From Azolla caroliniana (taxonomy: Eukaryota > Polypodiophyta), in contig JBHGNT010000013.1 of assembly GCA_043228905.1 (NCBI GenBank), positions 17,670,001-17,734,000 of the forward strand: a DNA stretch of 64,000 nt. Reading direction: 5' to 3'. Made by a program: the position numbers and the translations under genes. The first letter of the stretch is position 1. The number at the start of each line of letters is the position of its first letter. The notes under the pieces are model-generated. The model ran no database searches, was not told the origin of the DNA, and saw nothing but the letters and a program-made list of their open reading frames with translations. Positions 23,361 through 37,500 of the stretch are shown here, one piece after another.

Positions 23361-23829
23361 GACCTTTTGAGGATAGCAGAGCCCACAAATGTTATCACTA
23401 GTTCTTCGCATTCAACTTGGCCTACCTACAACTATCACACTAATTTCAGAGTCAATAAAACTAGTGCCACATCAACTCAATATACCTATACACCACATGG
23501 CACATGCTGTTCTTGTCAAATTTAGTTGTAAGAGGCTATTTACAAATTGCTTCAATGCAGATTCATTGATAAAAAGCTCCACAATCAATAGGAATTTAGA
23601 AATTTGACTAATTCATTACAAAAAAGAAGCTATATAATTAGTCTATTCAAAAGGGTCATGGCACACATTGCAAAATTCGTGACCAGGGTTTGTGACATTA
23701 AAACCGTGCCCAAGTCACACATCTACTCTTTGAGTAGCTCAATAGAGGAGAACTTCCACAATCATATCCCCTTTTTGCACCATGGCTTTTATTTACACAT
23801 GGACAACTTGGCAAATCTTCATCCCTTGA

Positions 23830-24180
23830 ATACCCACATCATAATGCCACATCTAGATCATGGTGTGTTTGATGATGATGAGCCACACCATAATGCCATG
23901 TCTATGCAAAAATGATGATGACCCACATCAAATGCCACATCTAGATGATATCGATGATCCACATCAAATGCCACATCTAGATGATACTGATGATCCACAT
24001 CAAAAGTCCACATCTAAATAATAATGATAATAATATGCCGAGCCAAAAAAATGTCATGCATCTGGATGATGATGATGACGATGAGCTACATCATAATTCC
24101 ATGTATAAATGATGATGATGACAAGCCAGTTCATAATGCCACATCTAAATACAACCACGACAATGAGCCACACCATAAAT
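23830..24180. repeat. Degenerate minisatellite (CCACATCTAGATGAT...GATGATCCACATCA)
   Basis: A 36-bp unit is clearest at about 23922-24005. On the plus strand it would read PHQMPHLDD-x-DD. Flanking copies vary in length and carry extra GAT triplets. Frame breaks argue against a coding repeat. Confidence 0.8.
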
Positions 24181-24741
24181 GATTTGATGATGCATCGAAC
24201 AAGCTCTGCATAAAGAGTTTGACAAGCTTTGCTTCTCAGAGCAAATGGTCAGCCCGCAAACCTTACACATCCGGAATACCAATAGATGTCCATATCTTAA
24301 GCCATTTCTAAAATACGACGATGATGATGATTATATGTATCAAATACACACTGCAAAAACAGTGGAATCAGCACCAAAGTTTGCTTCAGCCAAGCAATAA
24401 AGCTTTTCTTCACAAACTTGCATATGGATCGATGCCCACATCAGGATGCCATTCTTTAATAAAAGATATTGAACATGCATCGCATAAAGTCGGGGGGCCA
24501 ATGCTCGCTCTGGGACACCCAAGGAAAGCTTCACTTCTCGAACCAATTCCACAGGGAGAACAAAAAAAAGACATCTACTTTACATCTGGTAAGTCAATTT
24601 GCACTTTGCTGGTCTGCCACCTCTATTATGTTTCTTTCTTTTCACATGAACCCCATATCATGTCCTGAACAACCAATGCACCACCACTGGGTTGACCTGA
24701 ATAGCCACACAATTTTCGCAATAGATTTATACTCTTATCCA

Positions 24742-27106
24742 TCATCCATCCACATACTTTTTCATCAGCCTTTTTTCACCTCTTCGCAATTCCTCACCAC
24801 TACCACGAGCGGTGGCATCCTTGGCTCGTGTATCAGGTGAACTCTGATATTGAGGAGATCCTACACCACTTTTCCTTGTCCTACGTGAAGATTCATCGGA
24901 CCCACTACCGGCCCTCTCTTTTTCTCTTCCTGGAGTGGAAGTGAATCTATTGCTATGAACCCGATGAATGCTGGGATCATATGTTTGTGATGCAAGGTAT
25001 GTGAGTGCAGTTACTACATCTCCAATGAGAGGCCGATGTGACGCTTGTTCTTGAAGACACATGGCTGCCACTGCAAGAGCTTGGTATAATCCTCGAGTTG
25101 GGTATCGACCCTCGAGCATCGGATCTGCCATCTGAGGGAACTTCCTCCGGTCCTTGAATAAGGGGCGTGCCTTGAAAAACAATGTGAATTTTTTAGCACA
25201 GCCCTTCATAAAGGTTAAGTAAAACAGAAACATTGTTCAGAGTCAAAAAAACATATATATCACAGTAGTAATAGATAGATAACACTATCTGCATGAACTA
25301 CTGATCAGTGTCAATATACATACAATATCGCATGCATAACATCCATACACAGATAAAAAAACAGTAGAAGAAACATCAAGAAATGTAAAGGTACACCAGC
25401 GCACACATGCCGCAACAAGATTTGTCCTCCAGAAGTCACGTTCTTTATGTAATCAGTTGTACATATGTCATATGGAGAGATATAAAAGAGTATTAAGGAA
25501 AATGGTAGGTAAAACATAATAATAAACTGTCAAGAGACATATAGCCAAGCACCAAGATTGTGGTTATTATATATGTAGATAAAAACATCAATAGCGAGAT
25601 AAAATATCAGTGAACCATCAAGACATAAAGAAATATACTCAATTTGCATGCTACATACCCAGGCAACAAGGTTGTGTTCTCCAGGAGTTCTATCATTATC
25701 GATTGCTTTCCTTCCAGTAATCAGTTCAAGTAACACAACCCCAAAACTATACACATCGGATTTCAACGTAAGCTGGCCGGTCATTGCATATTCTGGAGCA
25801 CAATAACCATATGTTCCCATAACTCTTGTCGAGACATGGGTTTTGTCGCCAACAGGTCCAAGCTTCGCTAATCCAAAATCTGATAGCTTCGGATGGAACC
25901 CAACATCCAGAAGGATGTTTGAAGATTTTAGATCTCGATAAATTACAGGAGGATTAGCTTTGTCATGCAAGTATTCCAAACCTCTTGCTGCCCCCGCAGC
26001 AATCTTCATTCTAGTGTTCCAATCTAAAGGTTCTCTCTCGGGAACCATGTCTGCAAGAGAAAGACTGAAACACCTGTTACTATCCTTAAAAGCTTTTATT
26101 ATGCATAAACAAATTGCAAAAACTCACACAATAAAAGCATATTAAGAAGGAGCAGGTTTCCAACGAAGTTAAGAAAATACCATATAAATGATCTTCAAGA
26201 GAGCCAAGTGGCATGAATTCATAGACTAATAGCCTTTGGTCTCCATCAGCACAGTAACCAATCAGATTTACAAGATTGGAATGATGAAGTAGACTTAGCA
26301 TTAGCACCTCTACTAGAAACTCCCTGTTTCCCTGCAATCCATTCCGGTCAAGTTGTTTGATGGCCACTATCTGAAATTTCAACAGGAAAAACACATTCAT
26401 TGTGGTTTGCTCTAAATCCTTTCATCAATCACATGTGACATCGGAAGGGATAGTGATTACAGAAACAAGGTAGAAACAGATCATTTTCTGAGAACAAAGA
26501 TTCTTCCATCCAAATTGATGGCCAGGATATAATGATGGCTTTTGCGTCACATATGCACCAAATTTGTTGTCAGGTGAATGGAAGACATTCAGAAGTATAA
26601 TGGGCTTGATTTTGTTATGATAGCTGCCTTTGTAAATCTAAACTAGTATATAATGGGGTATGATGTACATGTTGTGATTGTCCAAGGAAAATGCAACTAT
26701 GGTCTTTAGCATGATACTCTATATTTTCAACTTAATCGCCAAACAAAAAGACAATTCTGTTTTTTTCAACATTTTATCAGTACAAACTACGCAATGATAA
26801 AAAAAACATTCTCACAAAAGCGAAGTACATATTGCACTTTGTTTTTTAGATTTCAATGTCGCACACTGTCATTGAAACTTTCTCGAGAGTCAATGCACAT
26901 GCTTGGTGAACTTGGTTAACACATAGACTAGATCAATTGCTTTAGCAAGTGACATGGTACAATGAAATACGTATAATTTGTTGATAAATTTGGAGTTTAA
27001 TCTTTTGTGTTGAAGTAAACAAAAGTGATCGCACATCATATTTGTTAATAGTGCCTTTTACATCTCGAACTTGAGATCTGGCCTTATATTTCCGTTTACC
27101 ATAATC

Positions 27107-27147
<41 letters not shown>

Positions 27148-27156
27148 TCTCCCTCT

Positions 27157-27203
<47 letters not shown>

Positions 27204-28991
27204 TCCTTCATGACAACACAATCTTCTTTTTAGAATTTGCCTCCTAGAGTCAGTTTAAGCTTTCATCACTCAAATTCTTATATTTATTTTTATGCCATCC
27301 CTTTGTGATTGCAACCTTGTTTACAGCCATAACAACGCATTTTTTCTTTTTCTTTTATTAAATGCATCTTCACGTTTTTTTAAATCATTCTTCTTACTTG
27401 TTTTTTCTAGCACACAAAAGTGCATCTCCGAGCATTGCACATATTATTTCCCAGATGATTTACTTTAAATATAGAGTTATTTTGTGCTATCTGTTTGATT
27501 CTATCCATATCCTAGAAGCATGACAAAACATGCATGCAATTAAATATTAAGCAAAAGAAATATTTAAATCAGGTAGCCATAATCTAACATTCTGTTATAC
27601 TAAGATAATATTGAATGCAATCTTGAAGACATTGACATGTTACCTGTCCAGTATCATCAAGACGACCCTTATATACACTACCGAATCCACCTTCCCCTAT
27701 GAGACAATCTGGTCTAAAATTCTTTGTAGCTGAAGCTAACTCCTTAAATGTGAAAGTGTGAGCTGCAATATGATGAGTGTTGCCATCCTTCTTCCCTTCA
27801 TTCTCCTTCTTACTATCAAATGAGGGTTTTGACTTCAGTTTATCTGCAAATATAATGAAAAGAAAAAAGAAAGAGTACGCTGAAACCACTACCAAAGTTT
27901 CTATTTCTCAGATTATATGAATCAGATCAAAACAAAGAAAAGAATAGAAAAATATGTACATGTTGAAACAACTAAGAAAGTGTATATGTCTCAGGTTATG
28001 GCTACCACTCATTACCTATATGGTATCTCAGGTTTTGATCTGATCTCATCTATGTTCATGAGTCATATGATTACTCAGGTTAATTATCTGAATTTTCTCA
28101 CTAATTATAATGTCTATCCATCCTACTACCTAAGTCATGGTACAAATAAAGATTATTTGTACCCAAAACCAAGATAAACTAGGATGCTCTGTCCTTTCTA
28201 ACTCTAAAATCCCAGTTAAAATTGCATTACAACCATGATTTTCATTCTCTCTCGACTTGATCTAATGTAATGATGGAACAAAGGTAAGTTATATATTTTG
28301 ATCTTCGAGATTCCACAAAGAGAGCTTCGGAACTCAAAACTAAAGAATAAAATAAATTATATATAAGATCATACCTAGATTGTTCAGATAATCTCTACAT
28401 TTTTACATTAAAGATTCTACAAAGAGAGCTTTAGATCACAAAGCGAAAGCACATATTATGATGATTTTGGACTAAGTTAAACCACAAAGAGAGCTTCGGA
28501 TCACAAAGCTAAAGCACAAAATGACTATCTATAAGGTCGAACCTGGAATTTTTGAATACATATATAACATCAATGCCAGAAATCTTAGCACAGGCACACA
28601 AAATGCTATGTATATCTCTGCCTATATATATGCTGCACATAAAAAATATATATAAACAACGCCCATTAACGTACATATACTTTGCACATACATACATGTC
28701 AAAGCATACACGCATGCATACATAAATGAAAACATGTCGAAGCATATATACGTACATGCATACAAAAATTAACATACATATATACTTCAAGCGTACAGGC
28801 CTGATGATTCAATAGAAAATTAGCAAAAGGTCAAATGTTGGATGGTTAAAACAAAGATATAGAATGACTTTATCTCGTCTTTTACCTGAGGTCAGCTTCT
28901 TGCTAATTTGGGATTTGGGCGAGTATGAAGAGTCCCTGATGCTCCCATTTTTACTCAAAGAAGAAATCTCCTTTGAAAAGCAACAGCCCAT
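24742..28991 (-). CDS. PBS1/PBL27-like receptor-like cytoplasmic kinase (RLCK-VII)
   Basis: Five exons on the minus strand: 28991-28886, 27843-27644, 26370-26181, 26050-25659, 25170-24742. They join in frame to 1,317 nt (438 aa). MGCC at the N-terminus gives Gly2 for myristoylation and Cys3/Cys4 for palmitoylation, so a plasma-membrane location is expected. Kinase motifs: [11 protein letters not shown] (85-95), Lys107 in [20 protein letters not shown] (Asp205), DFGLAK (Asp223), [33 protein letters not shown], and the [12 protein letters not shown] and [17 protein letters not shown] end typical of the PBS1/PBL27 group. No lesion is visible. These kinases relay pattern-recognition receptor signals (chitin, flagellin) to MAP kinase cascades. 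Introns 1 and 2 are long, with (CT)n and short tandem repeats. The C-terminal Ser/Arg-rich tail (about 350-438) is less conserved. Confidence 0.93.
27110..27200. repeat. (CT)n microsatellite in intron 2 of the PBL27-like gene
   Basis: About 90 bp of CT with interspersed CCCTCTC units. Confidence 0.95.
28310..28512. repeat. Short tandem repeats in intron 1 of the PBL27-like gene
   Basis: AAAGAGAGCTTYRGA-TCACAAAGCKAAAGCAC occurs three times (about 28317, 28422, 28487). A CATACAT-rich low-complexity stretch follows to about 28790. Confidence 0.6.
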
Positions 28992-29099
28992 CTCATGAGA
29001 TCTCTTCTCTGTTCTTCACTGAAGCTCTCTTCTCTAAATTGCTCTTCTCTAGAATCCTTTACTCTGTTCTACACTACTCTCTTCTTCACTATCAGTCTA

Positions 29100-29209
29100 C
29101 CCAAAAGCTCTCTCTTTCTTTCTTTCTTTCTTTCTCCTCTCTCTCTCTCTCTCTCTCGAGTACATTTTGTGCTTCGGATCGGAAATCTGAGATGGATCTA
29201 ATAAGCCAC

Positions 29210-29247
<38 letters not shown>

Positions 29248-29462
29248 CGTGCAATGTGGCTACATTAAGGAAAAAAGGAGACGGAGATCTTTATAACTTT
29301 ATGTATGTATGTATGCTATGTATGTTACATGTATGTATGTATGTATGTATGTATGTATGTATGTATGTATGTATGTATGTATATTGCATGTGTATGTATG
29401 TTGCATGTGTATGTATGTATGCATGCATGCATGTATGTATGTATGCATGCATGTATGTATAG
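29100..29462. repeat. Three microsatellites upstream of the PBL27-like start codon
   Basis: (CTTT)n/(CT)n at about 29106-29156, (GA)n at about 29212-29243, and (ATGT)n with GCATGC interruptions at about 29302-29460. They lie 110-470 bp upstream of the ATG at 28991, in 5' UTR or promoter. CT/GA runs close to plant starts are common GAGA/BPC-type binding sites; whether these serve that role is inference. Met/Tyr/Val/Cys repeat frames here are artefacts. Confidence 0.9.
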
Positions 29463-31012
29463 TGTTTATAGATACATCAAATGCCGCTCATCATTTTCTC
29501 TATTTTCTCCAAACTTGCGATTCACCTGTGAGTACCCAAACATCGAAAGAGCAATTGCTGCTTGTCGTGTTTCCTATGTTTTGAGCAAGTTAATGGTAGT
29601 TCAAACCCCCTTCACTTGTTCTTCTCCTTCGCCCTTATTGATTCAAAGCACTTATATGCTCGAATTATCTCGCTATCACTATCTTTTGGAAAGTTGATCG
29701 AAGGTGTCTAGGGACTTGGACGAAAACTCGAGAGCATCGGAGATATACCCAAACGTGAGGAGAAGAGAGAGTTTTTTAATTTAGTAGGTAGAAATTTCAA
29801 AGACAATTAGAGTGTTTGTTTGAAAGGTCTGGAGAGAGAAATAGTTTATGCTAAACTAAGAGATATATAAGGAATGGAAAAAGATCCAAACTTGGAGCGA
29901 GATAGATTCCTTGTCATGATACTCACAAGTCAACTATGATCTATGGGACCAAATAAAATGACACAATTTCATGTATAGTGTGTGCGAAGTTCATTGGTGA
30001 CGCACTATTCAAAAGAGAGGGGTTTTTAGAGAATGATGATGGTAAGAGGTTTCTTAAGCGCAAGAAGATATCATATGGCCCAAAATTATAGAGTATTGGA
30101 TAGGATCGTTGTAGATATTCAATAGAGTGAGATCGTAGAAAGAACAAGGATAAAGGTAGAAATTTCACAAAGAGACTTTGTAGAGAGTAAAGCACAACAA
30201 GGCAATGTACAAACACTTTGTATCCATTGGGGAATGTTGTTAAGACTCATATAGGAGAAACCATCTAGAGACATTGACACGTATTACCATACAAAGTGAC
30301 ACGTATTGCCATACAAAGTCACGTACAATGAAATCAAAGAAAATGCGAGAATGACCTCAAGTGGCAAGGAAGGCATGTCTCTTTTCTTTGGCCACGTTGG
30401 CAATTCTAAGTGACCTTTTTAATAGTGAATATAAAGCCCAATATGCTTTTTTAAAATTCTAAAGAAAGAGGGAGGGGGCATAAACAATCCAAATTAAAAG
30501 TCGACCATGGGTAAGTGTTATGATTTGAAAAATGGCCGATTTTTACATAGGGAGGGATAAAGTTTCTGAATTAAAGGTAGCACAATTTTTAAGAGATGGA
30601 TGGATAGATTTGTTTTTAATGTCCATGAGAGAACATTTGCAATAAGTGATGTACGATTTTAGAGAGGAGAGGACGAGGGGAGCCAATTTTATAAAACCGA
30701 TACTCAAAGAGAGAGAGGAAAGTTCCAAACAAGGAGAGAATAAGACGAAGACAACAATGTGTCCAATGAGACTAAAACCATATACAACTTATAGACCTTT
30801 CAAGAAATGAAATTTGACAAACCCTAGTAAACAAAGATACAATCAAAAAGGCAAGATTGAACTTGGTGACCATCCCAAATCTCCATGGACACTTCATCTT
30901 GACACAACTGGATTCAAGGTCGCTTGTAAATGTGTAAGCAATATATGTTTTTTCGATGTGCATGAGAGTACCTTGTCTCTCAAATTGGTTTGCATATGCC
31001 TTTTCAAGCTCC

Positions 31013-31052
<40 letters not shown>

Positions 31053-34000
31053 CTACATTTTCTAGAGGGGGTGATTTTCTTTTGTTCACATTCCATACTT
31101 TTTCTCAAACTTATTGAAGAGAATCTTGATTTTCTACAATTATTTATAATAGACCCTTGGAAATGGTTAGAAATTCTAAATAATGTCATATTTGACTAGT
31201 ATAACTTCATATGTCACATGCATGGTTAACAAAAGCTATTGCACTAACATCATATGCTAGCATGTGACTAACTGCTCATTTACCAAGACCATCAACTTTA
31301 CACAATGTGTGGGATAACATATAATAAGCATTCACTTTGCGAGAATTTGACAAAATATACCTTGACTTTGTAAGCCTCTTAGATAATAACAAACTCTGTG
31401 AGTTTGGTGGTTATGAAAAGGTATGTTGAGATATGATCATGTCGGTGCCCATCAATTTCTCATCACTGCTATTTAATATGTGCACAACCAAGGTCCAATG
31501 AATAAGAAAATGCATATGATTAAAATATATCATTTTGACTTCAAAAGCGATGTACATGCTTTCATGTTTGCATTTAAGCTTTGACCCTATAACATGTTTA
31601 TGGTAGGTCACACTCATAACTTTTACTTAACCACGATACAATGCACTAAGATTATGTCCAAATGAGATAGTTCCATGATTGTTTGCAGGTTGATGGGGTA
31701 TTTATTCATAATGTTGTGGTGAAAGTGATACAAAAAAGGGCTCCAAAGCCTAGCTCCTAGAGAAATTGGTGGGCATAAAAGTTGAATTTATGCACTTTCT
31801 ACCCAACCAACAACATATATGTATATGTGATACCAAGAAAGGCTCCAAAACATTAACTCTCACAAAAAATTTCAAAGCAATGGAAGTCTGAATGAAGTTA
31901 TGCACTTTCTACCCAACCAACTACATGTATGTCAAAGTTAAGTGGTGGGCACCGCGATGAACAAAGTCAAGTGGGGACACCTGGATGAACTTACACACTT
32001 TCTATCAAACCAATTTATCCAACTAAATAGATGTATGTCGGAGAAAATCGTAATGTTGATAGGTGTTTGCTTATCAAGAAATAAAAAGTGCACGATTTAT
32101 TTGATCGTGACGTAAAAATACTTGTGCCAAGGATTGAGGCTATGATGCAAGACAAATCAAGGCCGTTCACACTCACCCACTCTCTCTCCTATTATATGAA
32201 TGTCGCTGAAACCAGTTTTTCTTCATATGAAGTAAAACCTTACCAAGTCAAAAGCTTTATGAGCTCACCTTCACTAATCTTGTGCATTGTTGTTGTTTTC
32301 GAGAACTTCGTATATATTATGGTAGTTTTAATGCTTTCTAAAATCACTAGTGTAAAAACCAATAGGACTTGTTTGTTCATGAATATTACATGCACATGTA
32401 GATAACAATGTCATTGCAACTCACTCATATTCTAAACTTCTAACTTATTTCAATCATCATATGTAAAAATAAATAATCTCACCTATTGGTTTGTGGCATT
32501 CTAACTTGAATTTGGTGATCAACAATGCATCTATATTACAAGCACGTGTCAATAAAGTCCATGTGCATATCCCACAAAGTTAAATGTGTTAATAGCACAT
32601 GACGTCGACAATTTTAATAATGAGGCAAACGTTTGTGATATGTAAATGGCCACGAAATGTTCCCATGCCTTTGTGGTTCCCCATACGTGCATATATTAAT
32701 GTGAAAAATGCTTGATGAACAATAAACTATAGACTAGATTATGACAAATGTGCAAGCAACAAGAGTCGATGAGCTAGTGAAATTGGACATGCATGCATAA
32801 ATTAACACTATCATTACAAAGTGTTAGATTTCATATTAATATTTAATGCATTCATATGAACAAGGAAACACCTCAATTTCATTGAAGCTTAATACTCATG
32901 GCAAGGAATCACCTCAATTTCATTTGAAGAATAATACTCATGGCAAGTCTGAGAACAACATTCCTAAAAAAATCACATGTGATATTGGTTTTTGTGTGGC
33001 TCATGCATCAATAGTCTTGTTTTTGCATTTTCGCATGTATGTCTTACTACACGTGTAACAATGCATCAAACTTCATATATATTCCCATACCAAGCTTTGT
33101 TTATTTTTCAATGTTGTAACACACACATACAAGCCTAAATTGGGTTTCCATATTGATATATAGAACTATCTAGCTACCTTCTCACCTATATGTCACTCCC
33201 ATCCTCCCCATCCACTTTGTTTCTCCTTGTCTATGCACAATCAACTCAATATCTTTCCATCAAATTGATAAACATACACAAATGCAAACCATGTGTGTGA
33301 GCTTTTTCATCGATCATTATGACTTCATGGATACCAATTCTAAAGGTTTTAAAAATACAAAGAGCACAAGCTCTTTATCCCCTTCACTTGTTGGGGAGAT
33401 GATTCATGATAAGCATTAGTAGAAAAATCTATTATACACCATGAATTCTCATTTATACAAAACTCCCAACAAGAATTAGATTGAAGAATGCAAGATGAAG
33501 AAGTGTTCTACCACATACTTCTGTTATTTTGCTTGCTATAATTTTGTGCAAAATGAATCAAAAGCTATAAAAGACATGAATCTCGGACAACCTTTCCAAA
33601 CAAGATGTACCAAAGAGACCACAAGTTCTTCAATTAAGATGGCAAAACATGAAGGGGCCGTAACTTTCCGAATTATAGTCTACAACCATTTTAGAGAATC
33701 ACGAATCAAAAGTGGTATAAGAAGATGTTATGAATACGGCTTGCTTGATTTCCTATCTGCAGTCCCTTAAATGGTGCAATTTTCCCATGAAATGATTTAG
33801 AATTGTTAACTTATTTGTTAAAATGAGACGTGTTAATAATCTGGTAACGATAAGGTTATACAAGTACCAGAAAGCATGTAGAGATGTAAACAGACAAAAT
33901 ATCACAACATATACATTTCACCTGCGTTCTTCCCATCATGTTTTTCCAAGCCATTATCAACATAGCAATATAATAGGGCATTCTTTTGAGCTTTGTATTC

Positions 34001-37000
34001 GCCCGGATTCTTTTGAAGCAAATATGGGTCACTGATGTATCCTACTCGAATTTGAGTAATAATATATAGCCAACAATGGTGAAATTAAGTTGGAGAAGTC
34101 AAAGAAATAGCTGTACAAGAAATCAAAGCTCTCCACCTTCACATAAACCAATTCCATGATGTGCAAGTCCACAAGAACTCTCGAGGAGTATATGGACTTT
34201 TTTCTCAAGAACTATGATCAACTCGTCGATACAAGCTGAGATTAGCTGCAACAGCTACTGCTCGAAGACATGTCACCCCTACCTGTACCTGTTGTCCCTC
34301 CTCCATTTATGTATCCAAGCTTGATGCCACATGACTGTTATCATTATACATGGACAAGAAGATATTGGCCTTAATTGTATCATGCATATAAAATCTAATC
34401 ATGATCATGTATTGTTAACCGACCACTTATATCATGCATATATATAGATAGTTTACTCATAATCATGTATTGTTTAACTAATTATGAAGGCCATCCATCT
34501 AGTTTCTTACTGGATATAAACATTACATTACACCATTAGAATTTACTAGCATCCATGTAAAGCCTAATGAAAATTATGATCAATCATCCAAAAATGAAAA
34601 AAACAGTATCCAGTTTCTCATTGGATGTTTTTAAGATATCTGTTTGAAGTTTATCAATATCCACAAGGAAAAGACATTTCACCCAAGAGTCAGAATGTAT
34701 ATAAAAACTGACATGCTTAATAGTTATTAATATAGCTTATCATTCTTGGGCTTGCTACCATTCAAGAGGAAATGCAATCAATGTTCATCTAAAAGGTGTA
34801 CAACATCGTAAATGAGCCATCAAAGGAGTGCATAAAATTTCCTTAAAAGCATAGATACCTAATAGCTTAATAAGAAAATCCCTGCAATCAATTTCACTTT
34901 ACAACTATATATCATTATGTGAAATCTTTGGACAGACCTTTGTAAGAAACCCATATCTAGGTTCTATTAAAAAATTTGTTCATTGGATTTCATAGTATAT
35001 ATTGAATATACTCATAGGTGCTGGAGGACTTTGAATTAGCAAAACTGAAGACAATTCGAAAGTTACCTAGTTCCATGTTACAGGAACATTGTTTCCTAAG
35101 TTTGGTGTGAACGGGAATTGGTAATACCACATAGAAACCTGGTTGCAAAAATAAAACCACGATAAAAATGAAGGTCCAATCAAGAGACGCAGAGGTGGCA
35201 CAAATCTGTCAGATGACATGCTGAAGAAGTGGAAGACCTAACATATAAATAAATGTTTCCAAAGATGGCTAGGCAACAAGATAAAGAAAAAAAGATTTTA
35301 TTATCATCCTCAGTAATGGAATTCTATAGGAACAAATTGAAAAAAATGTGAGGTGGGGTTGGTCAGTGACTATTGATTCTTGAATTTTATTACGCATGTT
35401 GCAGCGAGAGGTCATGTTGTAGTTGCAAGAAATACGTGTAAGGACAGGTGATCGTTGAAAATTTGGAGATTTGAAGGGTGGAGATTTTTGTTGTCAGGCT
35501 AAACAACTGATGTCCAATGATGGTCTGTGCCTTGTGATATCATCAGACATAGTAAAGGTGGTTTTTGCCGAAGGTTGGCAAAGCAAATGAATTTATGTTC
35601 CCACTAGTAAATAAAAGTGGTCATAGAAAGCCATGACCAGACCATTCTGCTGGGATCCAGCAGGGCCAGCCACACTTCATGAACAAAACCAGTCACTGTG
35701 GATAAAAAGGGATGAACAAAAAGAGTTACATATAGGCCGAATTCTAGGTATCCTTATGACATTTTGTTTTGTCTAAAAAGTTCATAGATACCCTTGTTCA
35801 CATAACATGTTATACTGTTAACCTCACATTGTGTTTCATCCTAAACTGTGTTGTATTAACTACAATGGACTACCAAAGACAATAGAATTATTCCCTGGCC
35901 TATGGAAACATATTATTTAAGAGCCAACACAACCAATGAATATGATGTCTTACCAGAACACACATTTGAATCTCCTCAACCGATAAACAATCCCAAGTTC
36001 CAACAACGAAAATTGCCAGAGGAACCTACCTTTCAACATCGGGATATGCTTCTGCAACCCATATTAGACCTCAAAGACAAATTCATTCTATAGATGCCAA
36101 ATATGCCATAACCCCTGATAGGTCAAGAAGTGAAAAACTATTCAAACTTGTACTGGTGGCCACCTCGATCCAACCTTAGGATTCACCCATTTAAACAGGG
36201 ACTTTGAAACCCCAGTTATGGAAGCCCAATAGTGCAGTATATGTCCAGATACATCACAACGAGATAAGGAACAAAATATTATGTGACCCAACAGCCAACC
36301 CATCAAACTGCTAATTAGAAAAATATGCCGCCCCCTCCTCTCTCACTAATGGTGAGTATAAGTAGAGATACTCAATGGAAGAGGAGTGGTGTCGAGGGAC
36401 CAACCCTCCTAGATCAATTCCGTACACTCTAGGATCCTTCTCCAAACCCACTCTTCCCATCGTTGAAAGATGAGCAAAGAATCTCGTTACATAAAATCGG
36501 AGGCGACACCAGACAAGTGTTAAAATGATATTGCTATGTACCAGTGACATGATACAAAAGAAACACATTACACTGATAAAATTCATATCTTTATAGTTTC
36601 TCCCAAGGTAATCCTCCAACCATAACCCTCCAAAGAAATACAGCTCTAAGTGGAAGACAGGAACTGCACACTTTGCCGCCAAGCTAAGTTCACACTACAT
36701 TGTGGCCCCTATGTTTGCTTATACGCCTTTGACACAATTCCTTGTGATAATCTTTGGAACAAATAACAGAGACTAATAACTTGCCTACAGTGGTGGATCA
36801 TCAAGATGTCAACTCGAAACTTCTGAGCACCATGTGAGTCGGAACAAGAATGGCCACACACACATACTACTCGGCCTTTGTATCAAAGAGCTTGAAAAAT
36901 GCATTGTTCTGAAGCTGTAAGGACCTCCAAACGTCTAGCAAAAGTTTGCTTTATGCTATTTGGCACAGTGGGATATCTTTCTAAACTATATACATGCAAA

Positions 37001-37500
37001 AAGAAAAGCATCTGCCCCAGAAAAGAAGGAAAGGAATAATTTTTCTTAATAAGTTTCTGCTCACACACTGCTCCAAAGCTGGGAGGACCTCCAATATCCT
37101 AACAAAAAGTTTTCTTTATGGCCTTTGGATCATTCATGCATATATTTTATGACTATAATAGTTTTTCTAAAGAAGATTCTGTTCAAAGACGAACATATTG
37201 TGCTCATACACTGTTCTGATGTTGTGATCCTACAAAGTTCTAGCATCAGTGGTGCATATCTTGCACAACTAATGTATATACAAACAAGCTTGGAAAACCG
37301 CCTCCCTTAAACTCAAGCAAGACCAAAATATTTGACACCAATGAATGGGCCAGAAAACATAACTGAGCTATACAACTCTAATCACTGTTTTTAGATAGCA
37401 GAAATTAGGGTTTTCTTATATCTTGTTTACATATTAAAGAAACTAGAACTTCCACAGTAAGTTTACGGTTTGCTCCCTGCTCAAGTTTATGTTAAAAGGC
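29463..37500. other. Long gene-poor stretch, no gene recognised
   Basis: Eight kb of AT-rich DNA. Frames at 32088-32405, 33495-33770, 35902-36093 and 36311-36682 were read and match no family I know. Minor structures: (GA)n at about 31016-31049, loose repeats of about 100 bp with TGCACTTTCTACCCAACCAAC at 31740-32030, and a 40-bp direct repeat at about 32872-32946. Decayed transposons are likely but not identifiable by eye. Confidence 0.5.

Larger units (their letters stand above)
22069..24741. other. Convergent intergenic space between two kinase genes, full of short tandem repeats
   Basis: The two RLCK genes point at each other across 2.7 kb. It holds a loose repeat of about 100-130 bp at 22270-22565 (GTTTGGTATACRARGA and AATAAACCCTA motifs), the ~60-bp array at 23097-23360, and the GATGAT-rich array at 23830-24180. 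Open frames here (for example 23604-23915) come from the repeats. 3' UTRs of both genes must lie here but I cannot place their ends. Confidence 0.6.

Noticed and set aside
23077-24180. Spaced short repeats considered as a CRISPR-like array
   Set aside because: Units are adjacent tandem repeats with diverged copies, no unique spacers, in a plant nuclear context.
29256-29697. Met/Tyr/Val/Cys-rich frames
   Set aside because: Translations of the (ATGT)n microsatellite.
33495-33770. 91-codon plus-strand frame with charged residues
   Set aside because: No domain, no splice partner, no conservation evidence; typical random frame length in AT-rich DNA.
36311-36682. 123-codon minus-strand frame downstream of RAB2
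   Set aside because: Hydrophobic but without a recognisable family; not linked to RAB2 by plausible splice sites.
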